From Prevotella aurantiaca JCM 15754 (GTDB lineage: Bacteria > Bacteroidota > Bacteroidia > Bacteroidales > Bacteroidaceae), in contig NZ_BAKF01000002.1 of the NCBI RefSeq assembly GCF_000614025.1, positions 1 through 64,000 of the forward strand: DNA of 64,000 bases. Reading direction: 5' to 3'. Below are positions 38,668 to 47,533 of this stretch, in pieces (the stretch's first letter is position 1; every line of letters begins with the position of its first letter). The notes under the pieces were generated by a model that made no database searches, was not told the DNA's origin, and saw only the letters and a program-made list of their open reading frames with translations. A program made the position numbers and the translations under genes.

Positions 38668-39594
38668 ATGGAAGATAATAGACTTGAAATACAACTAACC
38701 AAGATACAAAGTTTCGTGGACCACTGCGTTATGCAAACTTTCAATATTCTCATTGGAAACATCATGAGAAAGAAAGAATGTATAGGCTTAATACTTCTTA
38801 AAGAAAGGTTGCAGAATGAGTTTTTGCAAATTACCGATAATCTATCCTCTATATACATGAAGTACCCAGCCCTTTCGTGCGTAGAAGAATCTTATAAAGA
38901 AAATAATTTTTTATGGGATAGCACTTTCTATGATTCATTGAATAAAGAGCAAAGGGGAAAGTATTCTAGCTTTGATTTGGCTACGTTTGATTATAGTAAG
39001 TATGTTGAGAATCACACTTTTTACGATGAAGAACTTCCGATGTTTTCATCGCTCGTTGATGCAATTCTTTATGAACGCTATGCAAATTATCTAAAATGTG
39101 AGATTGGAAAGATAGAACTAAACGAAATCAAGAATTCTTTTCAACGTCATTCTACAATTGTCTATGATGACATCGAGTCAAGTCAGCTAAAAGAAAAACC
39201 TGTGATTGTTGGCAATGAAATCAATCCTTTCAAATCTGATTTTTCGGAAGGACAGATTGAAATACTAACTGATTGCATCAATGAAGTTAAACTTTTTACG
39301 ACCAGTGTTTCACCAAAGATTACTAAAAATTTATTTGATTGTAATCTGAAAGGTGTACTAAAATCAAACAATAACCGACTACTTGCGTATCTCATGCAAA
39401 GTCTTAACCTTCGGGGATACGTTACTAATGAATGGCAGTCTACCATTGCACGCAGTAAACTCATTTTGGGAAAAACCAAAGACACACCATTAACACGCAC
39501 TGACCTTTCTACTGCAACAGATCAAATCAACATGAAGCAGCCGAAAGGATGGGAAATCATAGATAAATACATCAAACAACTGAAAAAAGAGTGA
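38668..39594 (+). CDS. Hypothetical protein of mobilizable element
   Basis: About 308 residues from ATG 38668 (MEDNRLEIQLTKIQSFVDH); the frame is open back to 38620, but that ATG would precede the likely transcript start. The protein is polar and mostly helical, with no membrane segment and no motif I recognise. The middle contains NEINPFKSDFSEGQIEILTDCINEVK. The C-terminal part (NNRLLAYLMQSLNLRGYVTNEW, RSKLILGKTKDTPLT) could be a small winged-helix fold, but that is a guess. Position beside attL, ahead of an excisionase-like gene, suggests a role in control of excision or maintenance. Confidence 0.6.
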   Translation: MEDNRLEIQLTKIQSFVDHCVMQTFNILIGNIMRKKECIGLILLKERLQNEFLQITDNLSSIYMKYPALSCVEESYKENNFLWDSTFYDSLNKEQRGKYSSFDLATFDYSKYVENHTFYDEELPMFSSLVDAILYERYANYLKCEIGKIELNEIKNSFQRHSTIVYDDIESSQLKEKPVIVGNEINPFKSDFSEGQIEILTDCINEVKLFTTSVSPKITKNLFDCNLKGVLKSNNNRLLAYLMQSLNLRGYVTNEWQSTIARSKLILGKTKDTPLTRTDLSTATDQINMKQPKGWEIIDKYIKQLKKE

Positions 39595-39654
39595 GCATAG
39601 GTTGATACGTCAAACATTGCTCAATGCCAGTTCCTTTTATCGTTTCTAATTTTG

Positions 39655-39687
39655 CCCTCGTTAACAGCAACGAGGGTGCGCACCCTC
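39655..39687 (+). promoter_or_regulatory. Two overlapping hairpins before the HTH gene
   Basis: CCCTCGTT (39655-39662) pairs with AACGAGGG (39669-39676). GAGGGTGCGCACCCTC (39672-39687) is a perfect 16-base palindrome that uses the same GAGGG. The two cannot form together in RNA, and the second could also be a protein-binding operator. They lie 28 bases before ATG 39715. Confidence 0.5.
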
Positions 39688-39714
39688 TATCGTTTTACCA
39701 AACAAATAAAAAAT

Positions 39715-40008
39715 ATGGAAAAGACCATAGAGGAACGAGTTTACGAACTCGAACAACTTCTCTTTACAAACAAAAATGTGCTTAGCTTTGATGAAGCAAG
39801 CAAGTTTCTCAATCTATCAAAGAGTTATCTTTACAAGCTCACATCGGGCAATCTGATTCCTCATTATAAGCCACAAGGTAAGATGCTTTATTTTGAGAAA
39901 GCAGAACTCGAAGCATGGTTGCGTCAAAATCCTATCAAGACTTCTGCGCAAATAGCCCAAGAAGCACAGAGATATATCATGGGTAACAAACCTTTAATGC
40001 AGAAGTAA
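39715..40008 (+). CDS. Helix-turn-helix protein, excisionase-like
   Basis: About 97 residues from ATG 39715 (MEKTIEERVYELEQLLF); the open frame extends back to a TTG at 39652, but that start would include the hairpins. A MerR/excisionase-type HTH (HTH_17) is visible: VLSFDEASKFLNLSKSYLYKLTSGNLIPHYKPQGKMLYF, then ELEAWLRQNPI. Such proteins in Bacteroidales elements direct excision or regulate transfer genes. It is followed by the helicase gene after five bases. Confidence 0.8.
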   Translation: MEKTIEERVYELEQLLFTNKNVLSFDEASKFLNLSKSYLYKLTSGNLIPHYKPQGKMLYFEKAELEAWLRQNPIKTSAQIAQEAQRYIMGNKPLMQK

Positions 40009-40012
40009 GGCT

Positions 40013-41203
40013 ATGGGAAACGAGAATTTTATTCGTGTTGGCACAACCTTATACAAGATTGTGAACCAGCCACGCATCAATGGTGGTTTTGTCAAGAAGC
40101 GTATCATATGGAATAATGAAACGCTACGCCAGGACTATGGAAAGGATTTCATTGCTACAGTCCCGAAGTACGATGGTTTCTGCACTGTTCCTAACCACGT
40201 GAACTATCAATCTGTGGTTGACAAGTTTCTGAATCTCTACGAACCGATAGGACACCAGCCAAAAGAAGGAGAGTTTCCACATATTGAATCCCTGATAAGG
40301 CATATCTTCGGGGAACAATACGAGTTGGGCATGGACTATTTACAGTTGCTCTATCTCCAGCCAGTGCAAAAACTCCCCATCCTTTTGATGGTGTCAGAAG
40401 AACGCAATACTGGTAAGAGTACGTTCCTTAACTTTCTCAAAGCTGTTTTCCAAAACAATGTAACGTTCAATACCAACGAGGATTTTCGCAGTCAGTTTAA
40501 CGCAGACTGGGCAGGTAAACTACTTATTGTGGTGGACGAAGTATTGCTTAACCGTAGGGAGGATAGTGAAAGATTGAAAAACCTTAGTACAACACTTTCC
40601 TATAAAGTGGAAGCAAAGGGTAAAGACCGAGATGAAATCTCCTTCTTTGCCAAGTTTGTGTTGTGTTCCAATAACGAGTTACTCCCTGTCATCATTGACG
40701 TGGGAGAAACCCGATATTGGGTTAGGAAGATAAATCGTTTGGAAAGTGACGATACTGACTTTCTTCAGAAGTTGAAAGCAGAGATACCTGCCTTTCTTTA
40801 TTTTCTCCAGCATCGCACGTTGTCTACCCAAAAGGAAAGCCGTATGTGGTTTGCACCCAAGCTGACCTTTACACCAGCCTTGCAACGCATTATCCGTAAT
40901 AACAGAAACAAGCTGGAACTAGAAATGTCAGAGTTGTGTCTTGACATCATGGAAACAAACAATGTCGAGGAAGTCTCTTTCTGTATCAATGATATGATGC
41001 CTCTTTTAAGTAATACTCAATGCAAGTATGACAAGGGGCAGATAAGGAGAATAGTGCAGGACATCTGGAAGCTTACACCAGTGTCCAATACGCTGACCTA
41101 CACTACGTATCAACTTAGTTACAATACCCTGCAATATTACTCTCCTATTCGAAGGACAGGAAGGTTTTATACAATCACCAAGGAGCAACTCAAGAGTTTA
41201 TAA
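40013..41203 (+). CDS. SF3-type helicase/primase-associated ATPase
   Basis: A 396-residue protein with a superfamily 3 or VirE/D5-like helicase core. Walker A is SEERNTGKSTF (about residues 127-137), Walker B is KLLIVVDEVLLN (about 168-179), and FAKFVLCSNNELLP (about 206-219) is the motif C region ending in Asn. The C-terminal quarter may be a winged helix. Proteins of this kind drive replication of plasmids, phages and mobilizable elements. The next primase gene supports a replication module for the excised circle. Confidence 0.78.
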   Translation: MGNENFIRVGTTLYKIVNQPRINGGFVKKRIIWNNETLRQDYGKDFIATVPKYDGFCTVPNHVNYQSVVDKFLNLYEPIGHQPKEGEFPHIESLIRHIFGEQYELGMDYLQLLYLQPVQKLPILLMVSEERNTGKSTFLNFLKAVFQNNVTFNTNEDFRSQFNADWAGKLLIVVDEVLLNRREDSERLKNLSTTLSYKVEAKGKDRDEISFFAKFVLCSNNELLPVIIDVGETRYWVRKINRLESDDTDFLQKLKAEIPAFLYFLQHRTLSTQKESRMWFAPKLTFTPALQRIIRNNRNKLELEMSELCLDIMETNNVEEVSFCINDMMPLLSNTQCKYDKGQIRRIVQDIWKLTPVSNTLTYTTYQLSYNTLQYYSPIRRTGRFYTITKEQLKSL

Positions 41204-41470
41204 AAACATTATACCCATTATTTTGATGAAATGATGAATAGATTATATAAAGCTTTCAGTACAAGTCGTTTACGTTCTCATCTTTTATTCATCGTGGATA
41301 TTCTGCTGATGAAAAAAGAAAAGGATGATATTCTTCTTTTCGTCAGCAATTCTATTTTGAAGAATAGTATGATGAGGGCATGATGAGTTTTCAACTATCT
41401 GATTACCATATAGATAAAATCAAATTCATCAAATCATCAAATTTATCATCACTTTAACTTCCATATAATT

Positions 41471-42382
41471 ATGAATATTGACCAAATAAAAAAGATAAAG
41501 TTGCAGGAATTTCTTGCAACAATAGATTGCAAACCCGTAAAACAGTATGGTGTGAACCTCATGTACCTATCACCACTTAGAACGGAGAAGCACGCATCAT
41601 TTAAGGTAAACACCGAACTTAATCTATGGTACGATTTCGGTATTAGCAGAGGTGGTAACATCATTGACCTTGCAGAATTGCTCTACAACTCTTCGGATGT
41701 GTCGTATCTCATTCACCAGATAGAGCGTAATGCACCAAGCTGTGTATCGGTAAGTCTGCCTACAACCAAGCCGAACACACCGCAGAACTCCTTTGAAAAT
41801 CTTCAGGTACTTTCCATCAGTCATCCTGCGCTTATCAAATATCTTGGGGAAAGATGTATAGACATTGAAATAGCAAGAACTGTATGTAAGGAACTGCACT
41901 TTGATACAAGGGGCAAACATTACTTTGGTATTGGCTTTCCGAATATTGCAGGTGGCTACGAAATACGCAACCCGTTTTTCAAAGGAGGTATCACGCCAAA
42001 AGACATCAGTCTATTTCATAATGAGGAATCAAAGCAATCGTGTTTTGTCTTTGAGGGGTTCATAGACTTTCTTTCATTTATGATGCTCCGAAGAAAAGAG
42101 AATGACGGACTAAAACGACAAGATTATTTGGTACTCAACTCTGTCTCAAATATCCAGAAGGCATTAGAACCATTATCACATTATGAGAATGTTCAATGTT
42201 TTTTGGACAATGATGAAGCAGGAAGAAATGCCTATCTGCGATTATCGAAGGAATTTGGGAATTTAGTTACAGATGCTTCAACTTTATACAGTGGTTTCAA
42301 GGACTTAAACGAGTATCTTTGTGCTGAATCCAAGCATTCTGAGAAAACAGAAAATAAGAAAATCAGAGGGATTAAGCTATGA
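41471..42382 (+). CDS. CHC2/Toprim primase of mobilizable element
   Basis: A 303-residue DnaG-like primase. The N-terminus resembles the CHC2 fold (YLSPLRTEKHASFKVNTELNLWYDFGISRGGNIIDLAELL), though zinc-binding cysteines are not evident. The Toprim part has the acidic motifs CFVFEGFIDFLSF (about residues 194-206) and QCFLDNDEAGRNAY (about 239-252). Such genes are common in Bacteroides mobilizable transposons and prime DNA synthesis after transfer. It is preceded by 267 bases without a gene (41204-41470) and followed by the putative oriT. Confidence 0.82.
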   Translation: MNIDQIKKIKLQEFLATIDCKPVKQYGVNLMYLSPLRTEKHASFKVNTELNLWYDFGISRGGNIIDLAELLYNSSDVSYLIHQIERNAPSCVSVSLPTTKPNTPQNSFENLQVLSISHPALIKYLGERCIDIEIARTVCKELHFDTRGKHYFGIGFPNIAGGYEIRNPFFKGGITPKDISLFHNEESKQSCFVFEGFIDFLSFMMLRRKENDGLKRQDYLVLNSVSNIQKALEPLSHYENVQCFLDNDEAGRNAYLRLSKEFGNLVTDASTLYSGFKDLNEYLCAESKHSEKTENKKIRGIKL

Positions 42383-42417
42383 TTGTAGGATTTGCTTTGC
42401 ATAATCTATTTTTCGGG

Positions 42418-42459
42418 GGAGCAAGTTTATGTTTTGGGCATACCAAAACCACTTGCTCC
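42418..42459. other. Nested hairpin upstream of mobC, candidate oriT
   Basis: GGAGCAAGT (42418-42426) pairs with ACTTGCTCC (42451-42459). Inside it GTTTTGG (42431-42437) pairs with CCAAAAC (42443-42449) around a five-base loop. There is no T-tract, and the position just before mobC and the relaxase fits an origin of transfer. Also supports starting mobC at 42527 instead of 42392. Confidence 0.55.
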
Positions 42460-42526
42460 ACCTCCTGACAGTCGTTGCAGAGGATTATCCCGCTGGTCTC
42501 CATCAAATCAAATTAAAGAAACAAGT

Positions 42527-42880
42527 ATGATAAAAACAGAATATAAAAAAGGTGGTCGCCCAACCAAGGGCGCAGCCGAAAAGAAGAAATACCGTATCAC
42601 GGTGAAACTGAATACGCAGGATTACTATACGCTCAAAGGCAAAGCCAAAAGCGCAGGAGTAACCATGAGTGAGTTTGTAAGGAAAGTTCTTGATAAAGGA
42701 AATGTCATTGAACGACTGACCATAGAGCAAGCAGACTTCATCCGCAAACTGTGTGGAATGGCAAATAATCTCAATCAGTTGGCACATCGTGCCAATGCGG
42801 AAGGGTTTCATGTCATTGCTCCTTTCCATAAAACCATCATTGGCAAAATAGATGAAATCCTAAATCTGATACGAAGATGA
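42527..42880 (+). CDS. mobC: MobC-like relaxosome accessory protein
   Basis: About 117 residues from ATG 42527 (MIKTEYKKGGRPTKGAAEKK). A ribbon-helix-helix-like DNA-binding segment (KYRITVKLNTQDYYTLKGKAK...TMSEFVRKVLD) is followed by the MobC signature IRKLCGMANNLNQLAHRAN. It helps the relaxase open the oriT strands. Its end overlaps the relaxase start by four bases (ATGA). Confidence 0.85.
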   Translation: MIKTEYKKGGRPTKGAAEKKKYRITVKLNTQDYYTLKGKAKSAGVTMSEFVRKVLDKGNVIERLTIEQADFIRKLCGMANNLNQLAHRANAEGFHVIAPFHKTIIGKIDEILNLIRR

Positions 42881-43797
42881 TTGCAAAGATAATGAAAGGT
42901 TCGGGCTTCAAGGGTGTCATCAACTACATCCTTGACCCGAAGAAAGGAACGGAGCTTATAGACAGTTCCGGAGTGAGAACAGACAGTATTAGTCATATTG
43001 CCCAAAGCTTCATTGACCAAACAGAACTGAATCCAAGAGTGGGAAAGGTTGTCGGACATATCTCTCTGAGTTTCTCTGTGCAGGATTCTTCCAGATTAAG
43101 CAACGAATTCATGGTACAGACGGCTCGTGAATATATGGAGAAGCTGGGAATAAAAGATACACAGTACATCATCGGTCGCCACTTCGACAAGGAACATCCG
43201 CACATTCATATCGCTTTCAACCGAATAGATAATAATGGCAAGACTATCTCTGACCGTAACGACAGATTCAGAAGTGAGAAGATTTGCAAGGAACTGACCG
43301 CCAAATATGGTTTATACTTTGCTGGTGGCAAGGAGAAAGTCAAAGAGTATTGCTTGAAAGAACCTGATAAGACCAAGTATGAAATCTATCAGGCGTTGAA
43401 AGCAGAGATTGCTCAGTGCAGGAATTGGAAATATTTACTTGCTCACTTGAAAAAGCAAGATATTGATGTCCGCTTTAAGTACAAAGGTAACTCGCAAGAA
43501 GTGCAAGGTATCATCTTTGAAAAGAACGGTTATCACTTCAATGGTTCAAAAGTGGATAGGAGTTTCAGTTATTCCAAGATAGACTTTGCCTTGCAACAGA
43601 ATAACAGGGAACACGAACAGCAGCCACAAGGAATGATAAACCTCATATCTAATGTTGCAAGTGTTACGAGCGAAATTACCAACGACCTCATCGAGGGAGG
43701 ATTGGGGTTGTTCCAAACTCATGGTACTGTTCCTGCGGAAGTTTACAACACACTTGAAAAAAAGAAGAAAAAGAAAAAACGTAAAATACATTTATAA
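42877..43797 (+). CDS. mobA: Relaxase/mobilization nuclease (MobA/MobP-like)
   Basis: A 306-residue relaxase that nicks oriT and stays covalently bound to the transferred strand. The N-terminus MIAKIMKGSGFKGVINYIL carries the usual motif I region, with Tyr17 as the probable nucleophile. HISLSFSVQD is motif II, and HPHIHIAFNRID (about residues 107-118) is the histidine metal-binding motif III. The C-terminal half is basic, and a poly-lysine run ends the protein. Length is short but usual for Bacteroidales mobilizable units. Confidence 0.9.
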   Translation: MIAKIMKGSGFKGVINYILDPKKGTELIDSSGVRTDSISHIAQSFIDQTELNPRVGKVVGHISLSFSVQDSSRLSNEFMVQTAREYMEKLGIKDTQYIIGRHFDKEHPHIHIAFNRIDNNGKTISDRNDRFRSEKICKELTAKYGLYFAGGKEKVKEYCLKEPDKTKYEIYQALKAEIAQCRNWKYLLAHLKKQDIDVRFKYKGNSQEVQGIIFEKNGYHFNGSKVDRSFSYSKIDFALQQNNREHEQQPQGMINLISNVASVTSEITNDLIEGGLGLFQTHGTVPAEVYNTLEKKKKKKKRKIHL

Positions 43798-43799
43798 CT

Positions 43800-44447
43800 A
43801 TGGCTGACAATAATACATTTGTCCTCTTTGAGGAAATCAAAAACAAGCTGGAGACAATTTACAGGGAGCTAAAGGAGTTGAAAGAAAAGGAGAATGGTTC
43901 TGTTTCCCTCCCTGTTCAATCTACACCAGCACAAAGTGATGAGCAGAAAGAACAGGAATTGCTCAATCAGTATGAACAGCGAACAAAAGACGTGATTAAC
44001 AAGTATATTGGAGTACAAGTACGCATCAAGGACGAGGAAGCTAAATCCATGGACAAATTGGTGGCAAGTGTCTTGACCATGTTACACGAATGGCAGGAGA
44101 AGAAAGAGCTTCCAATACCGCAGGAACTACTTCACAGGCATAGCTTTGACATCAAATCCTCGAAAGTCTTTACTTATATGGTAGCAGTATCTGTCCTTTG
44201 TTTTGTTTCTTTGGTCGGCAATTACTTCTTGTGGCAAAGCAAACAGCAATACAAAGATGATGCCTTGAAATTCCGTATCATCAGAGTATGGAGAGGTTGT
44301 GGTTCAAAGGAAATCTTGTGGCTCAATGATGTGTTTGACATTCATCGTGATGAAAAAATTATCAAGCTTATTAAGGAGAAAGCGGATGGATATGATCAAC
44401 AACTAAAACAAAAGGCTGATAGCTTGATGCAGAAGAAATTGAAATAA
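43800..44447 (+). CDS. Membrane protein of mobilization operon
   Basis: A 215-residue protein that I cannot assign. The N-terminal third is a likely coiled coil (FEEIKNKLETIYRELKELKEK), with a Glu/Gln-rich stretch after it. One membrane helix lies at about 124-143 (YMVAVSVLCFVSLVGNYFLW). The C-terminal 70 residues are polar and charged. It starts two bases after the relaxase stop, so it is probably cotranslated with it, and may tether the relaxosome to the membrane or a coupling protein; that is inference only. Confidence 0.65.
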   Translation: MADNNTFVLFEEIKNKLETIYRELKELKEKENGSVSLPVQSTPAQSDEQKEQELLNQYEQRTKDVINKYIGVQVRIKDEEAKSMDKLVASVLTMLHEWQEKKELPIPQELLHRHSFDIKSSKVFTYMVAVSVLCFVSLVGNYFLWQSKQQYKDDALKFRIIRVWRGCGSKEILWLNDVFDIHRDEKIIKLIKEKADGYDQQLKQKADSLMQKKLK

Positions 44448-44460
44448 CCTATACGAAACA

Positions 44461-44491
44461 AGCCCAATCAAATAAAGTTCTTGGTTGGGCT
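44461..44491. terminator. Hairpin between convergent mobilization and BREX operons
   Basis: AGCCCAATCAA (44461-44471) pairs with TTGGTTGGGCT (44481-44491) with one U-G pair. It sits between the ends of two convergent genes and may serve both. Confidence 0.65.
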
Positions 44492-44505
44492 CGTTATGTA
44501 GCATC

Positions 44506-46001
44506 TTAGTCAATGATTTCCCAAAATCCATTTTTATCCGAGCCAACTCTGCGGAGATATTTATCACGCATAAATTCTATGTTACGCATAATCGTGCTTG
44601 CATTCAGACTTGTGATAGCAGCCATTTCTTCCTTTGTAATATAAGGATTTTCAGCCATTAATCGCAAAATGGAAATACGATTGGCTGTAAGTTTTTCTCC
44701 TCTTACAGTTGCTTTTTCAATTAGCCTTTTAATAAGGTTCTCACTATTTGCAGTTGCATTTTGGGCATTTACAGTTGCATTTACAGTTCTTTTTGAAGAA
44801 TTTGCAGTTGCATTTGTTTGGCTTTCTGTCTGAGATACAACCTTCGGCACTGTGATTTTCAAAATAAAATCATTAAGATGGAAAGATAGATGTGGTGTTC
44901 CGTTTGCTTCCAACTCTCTACATACACGGTCTACACCTTCACCAAATTCCTTCACGAAGTCGTATGCTTTAAGGAATTGAGCAATTTTCGGATTGCGAGA
45001 GAAATGCGTATGACGGATGTTAGAGGGCTTGACCATTCCGGGTAACCTACCGGGCGACTCGAATACAAGTCGATTGTCAAACATCTTAATTTGGATTTCC
45101 GTACCCTTTATATTATAGGCACGGTGGCAACAAGCATTAACTACCATTTCTTGTATCACAAACTTTGGGTAATCTCTATGGGTTACGAATTGTCCATGTT
45201 GCCCAAGGAACGTATGCTCCTCTACTTGGGTTTCAAGATAAGCTATCGTTGCTTTCACTTGATCAAGTATAGTTCCTTCAAAGGTTACGTCCTTAATCAC
45301 GTTCATTTCTGCGCCCACTCTCTCTTCTGTACCTTTATAACGGATAAAGCGAGTACGCCCACGAGGAAAGAACTTTTGAGGATATTTACCAAACAACAGG
45401 ATACAAGCTACACTAACTTGCTCCTCTCCCTTAACATTGGTAGTTATGAAGCCATTATTCTCATGTAAATATTGATTGGCAGACTTGGTATAACCAATCA
45501 ATTCTGTATATCTTTCTACAGCAGCCATATCAATGTCATCAACCGTAGCACCATACACTGCCGTATCTTCATAGTAGCGTTCTCCCTTATCGTACATCAA
45601 CTGTATGCGCTCTTCAAAAGACAGCTTCCTGCTTTTGTCGCCAACACGCATAAAGCTTCATCTGCCTGATTAGTATGTAGTTCTGAACTTGCAGGAATAT
45701 GCATCAATAAAATATGATTTTCGTTTCCATCTTTATCCGTGCATGGTAACAAGTCGCTGGTAATAGACACAGAAGGATTACAGAAGTCTAAGGGCACACG
45801 AAGCAACTCGTTCAACTTTTCCGTATGCTGGTCAACTCCTTCTATCTTCCTTGTCTTGTCAGACACACCGATAGAGATATCACCACCGTCAGCATTAGCA
45901 AACGCCACAATGGTAATAGCTAATGCTTTCGGATCAATTTGAATGCTTTTGCAATCAAAAGTCTGGTCTTCTTTATGAGTCCGTATTTCTTGTATCGTCA
46001 T
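44506..46001 (-). CDS. AlbA_2/Schlafen-type ATP-binding regulator (frameshifted in this sequence)
   Basis: A putative transcriptional regulator of about 498 residues. The N-terminal AlbA_2 (Schlafen) domain has HKEDQTFDCKSIQIDPKALA and IVAFANADGGDISIGVSD. The middle has a HATPase_c_4-like region (VQEMVVNACCHRAYNIKG-type sequence, DNRLVFESPGRLPG, EFGEGVDRVCRELEANG), and the C-terminus is a winged helix (ISILRLMAENPYITKEEMA). A low-complexity Asn/Ala/Thr linker lies before it. The frame breaks at about 45655-45661: one more base in GAAGCTTTATGCGT joins NQADEA to MRVGDKSRKLSFEERIQ. Last gene of the BREX operon; probably regulates it or an associated function. Confidence 0.78.
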
Positions 46002-46063
46002 ATATTTTTATTTTTGCTATTATGATGGACAACGAATATCATACAACTATTAAAGCATAATCC

Positions 46064-47530
46064 TTATTTGAGAAAATGGGAGATCTTGCTTAAGTCAACA
46101 TTCATCAATGTATTGACTATTTCACTGTAAGCCATTCCTAATTGAAGGCCAAACTTGCCAATGAAAACTTCTATATCATGTACTGTTTTCCTTCCACTGT
46201 TTCTCACCTTAAGTAGGGTAACTGCTGCATCAATCTTGGGTATTTCACCAAAAGTGGAGATACCTATAACATTCAGTACATTGATAGCTCTTACTGAAAG
46301 ATTTAGATTTTGGACAGGAGTATTAAGTAATTCCGCAACATGGGAGTTGATATCTACAACTTGATTTTTAGTCTCTCTCAAACTTTCATCCTTTACTACG
46401 CTTCTTAATCGCTGTATTTCCTCTATATAGAGTTGAGCCTGTGCATGTAGTTGCGCATTGTCCTTACGTAATTGCTCATTCTTATGAACTTCATTTATAA
46501 GAATAAACTTAATTTCTTCCAGTATTTTCTTATATAGTTGTCGTATCCTTTCTTGTGTAAGATTATTCTTCTTGGCAACTTCACTTCTAGGAACCCCGTT
46601 AACAAGATCTTGTAAGATAGAATAGTTTCTTTGCTCTATTTTTTTTTCGAAGATTCCTATAATCTCAAGGAAAAGAGAAGACAAATACTTGTTTTCAGAA
46701 AAAATGTCGCTTTCATCTTTTCCATCTAAATAATCCTTAACATCTTCGTCTTCAGACAAAGGTAAATCATTAAGAGCACAAAATAAAATGGATTTGGATA
46801 CAGGTTGCTGAACTATACTATCAAAACGAGACAAAAACTTGTCTTCTCTGACACTTGTGTTATCGTAGAGGATTGTTGTACCCAATGGCAACATGATTTC
46901 TGGTTCTTTGACACTTTCTATCAATCTGAAATCTGATACATTGTCTATTATATTGCATTCCTTATCTATTTGAATCAATACAATGCCATTGGCTATATGA
47001 CAAAAACAATAGTCACCAACAGACAAGTTAAGTTCTTTGGAGTAAATTCTAAAATTATCGGTTTCAGGTAGGTATACCAGCTTCGGCATCCTGTTTATAA
47101 ATGACTTTTCTATAGGAGTTTCAAAAACGATGTCTATATCTACTTCTCTCGTTAATCTACAAAGAACTGTTAGGTCCCAGTAGTCACGTGTACCCTCCAG
47201 AATAGCCAGCGTGTCGTTTAGGAAGTCAGTAAGCCATTCTCCATTACAATCTGTCAGCAGGAGCGAAACAAGAGCTTTATCACCTTTTGCCTTACTTCTC
47301 CCATATGGGGCACAAAGAATGGTGTCTGTATTTGGAAAGTGATAACTCCTAAAAGATTTTGTGTCAACATAACGGAAGTCTCGAAAGATAGAATTATCTT
47401 CCACCTCGCTATCGATATAAACTGTTTTTATAATATCTCCTTCATGGAGCATACAAATATCACCTTCCTTAAAAGGAAAGGTATATGTTCTCAGATTATC
47501 GCTTACCTTATTTATATAATAGACAACCAT
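46064..47530 (-). CDS. Sigma-4-like HTH plus RNA polymerase alpha-CTD-like protein
   Basis: A 488-residue protein I do not know by name. The N-terminal 290 residues are mixed beta/alpha with no clear motif. At about 305-345 is a sigma-region-4-like HTH (ILQDLVNGVPRSEVAKKNN, LTQERIRQLYKKI). A coiled coil follows (about 350-390). At about 405-470 is an alpha-CTD-like helix-hairpin-helix domain (LNLSVRAINVLNVIGISTFGEI, LLKVRNSGRKTVHDIEVFIGKFGLQLG), close to the DNA-binding C-terminal domain of RpoA. It starts three bases after brxL, so it belongs to the BREX operon. A role in transcription control, or DNA binding within the defence complex, is inference. Confidence 0.75.
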   Translation of the reverse strand: MVVYYINKVSDNLRTYTFPFKEGDICMLHEGDIIKTVYIDSEVEDNSIFRDFRYVDTKSFRSYHFPNTDTILCAPYGRSKAKGDKALVSLLLTDCNGEWLTDFLNDTLAILEGTRDYWDLTVLCRLTREVDIDIVFETPIEKSFINRMPKLVYLPETDNFRIYSKELNLSVGDYCFCHIANGIVLIQIDKECNIIDNVSDFRLIESVKEPEIMLPLGTTILYDNTSVREDKFLSRFDSIVQQPVSKSILFCALNDLPLSEDEDVKDYLDGKDESDIFSENKYLSSLFLEIIGIFEKKIEQRNYSILQDLVNGVPRSEVAKKNNLTQERIRQLYKKILEEIKFILINEVHKNEQLRKDNAQLHAQAQLYIEEIQRLRSVVKDESLRETKNQVVDINSHVAELLNTPVQNLNLSVRAINVLNVIGISTFGEIPKIDAAVTLLKVRNSGRKTVHDIEVFIGKFGLQLGMAYSEIVNTLMNVDLSKISHFLK

Positions 47531-47533
47531 CGA

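Noticed and set aside
42392..42526. Longer N-terminus for MobC
   Set aside because: The extension would run through the nested hairpin, and its residues (proline- and arginine-rich) do not look like MobC; ATG 42527 gives the usual start.
44760..44830. Short repeated TTTACAGTTGCA units that might be a CRISPR or iterons
   Set aside because: They fall inside the low-complexity Asn/Ala/Thr linker of the AlbA_2 regulator and have no regular spacers.
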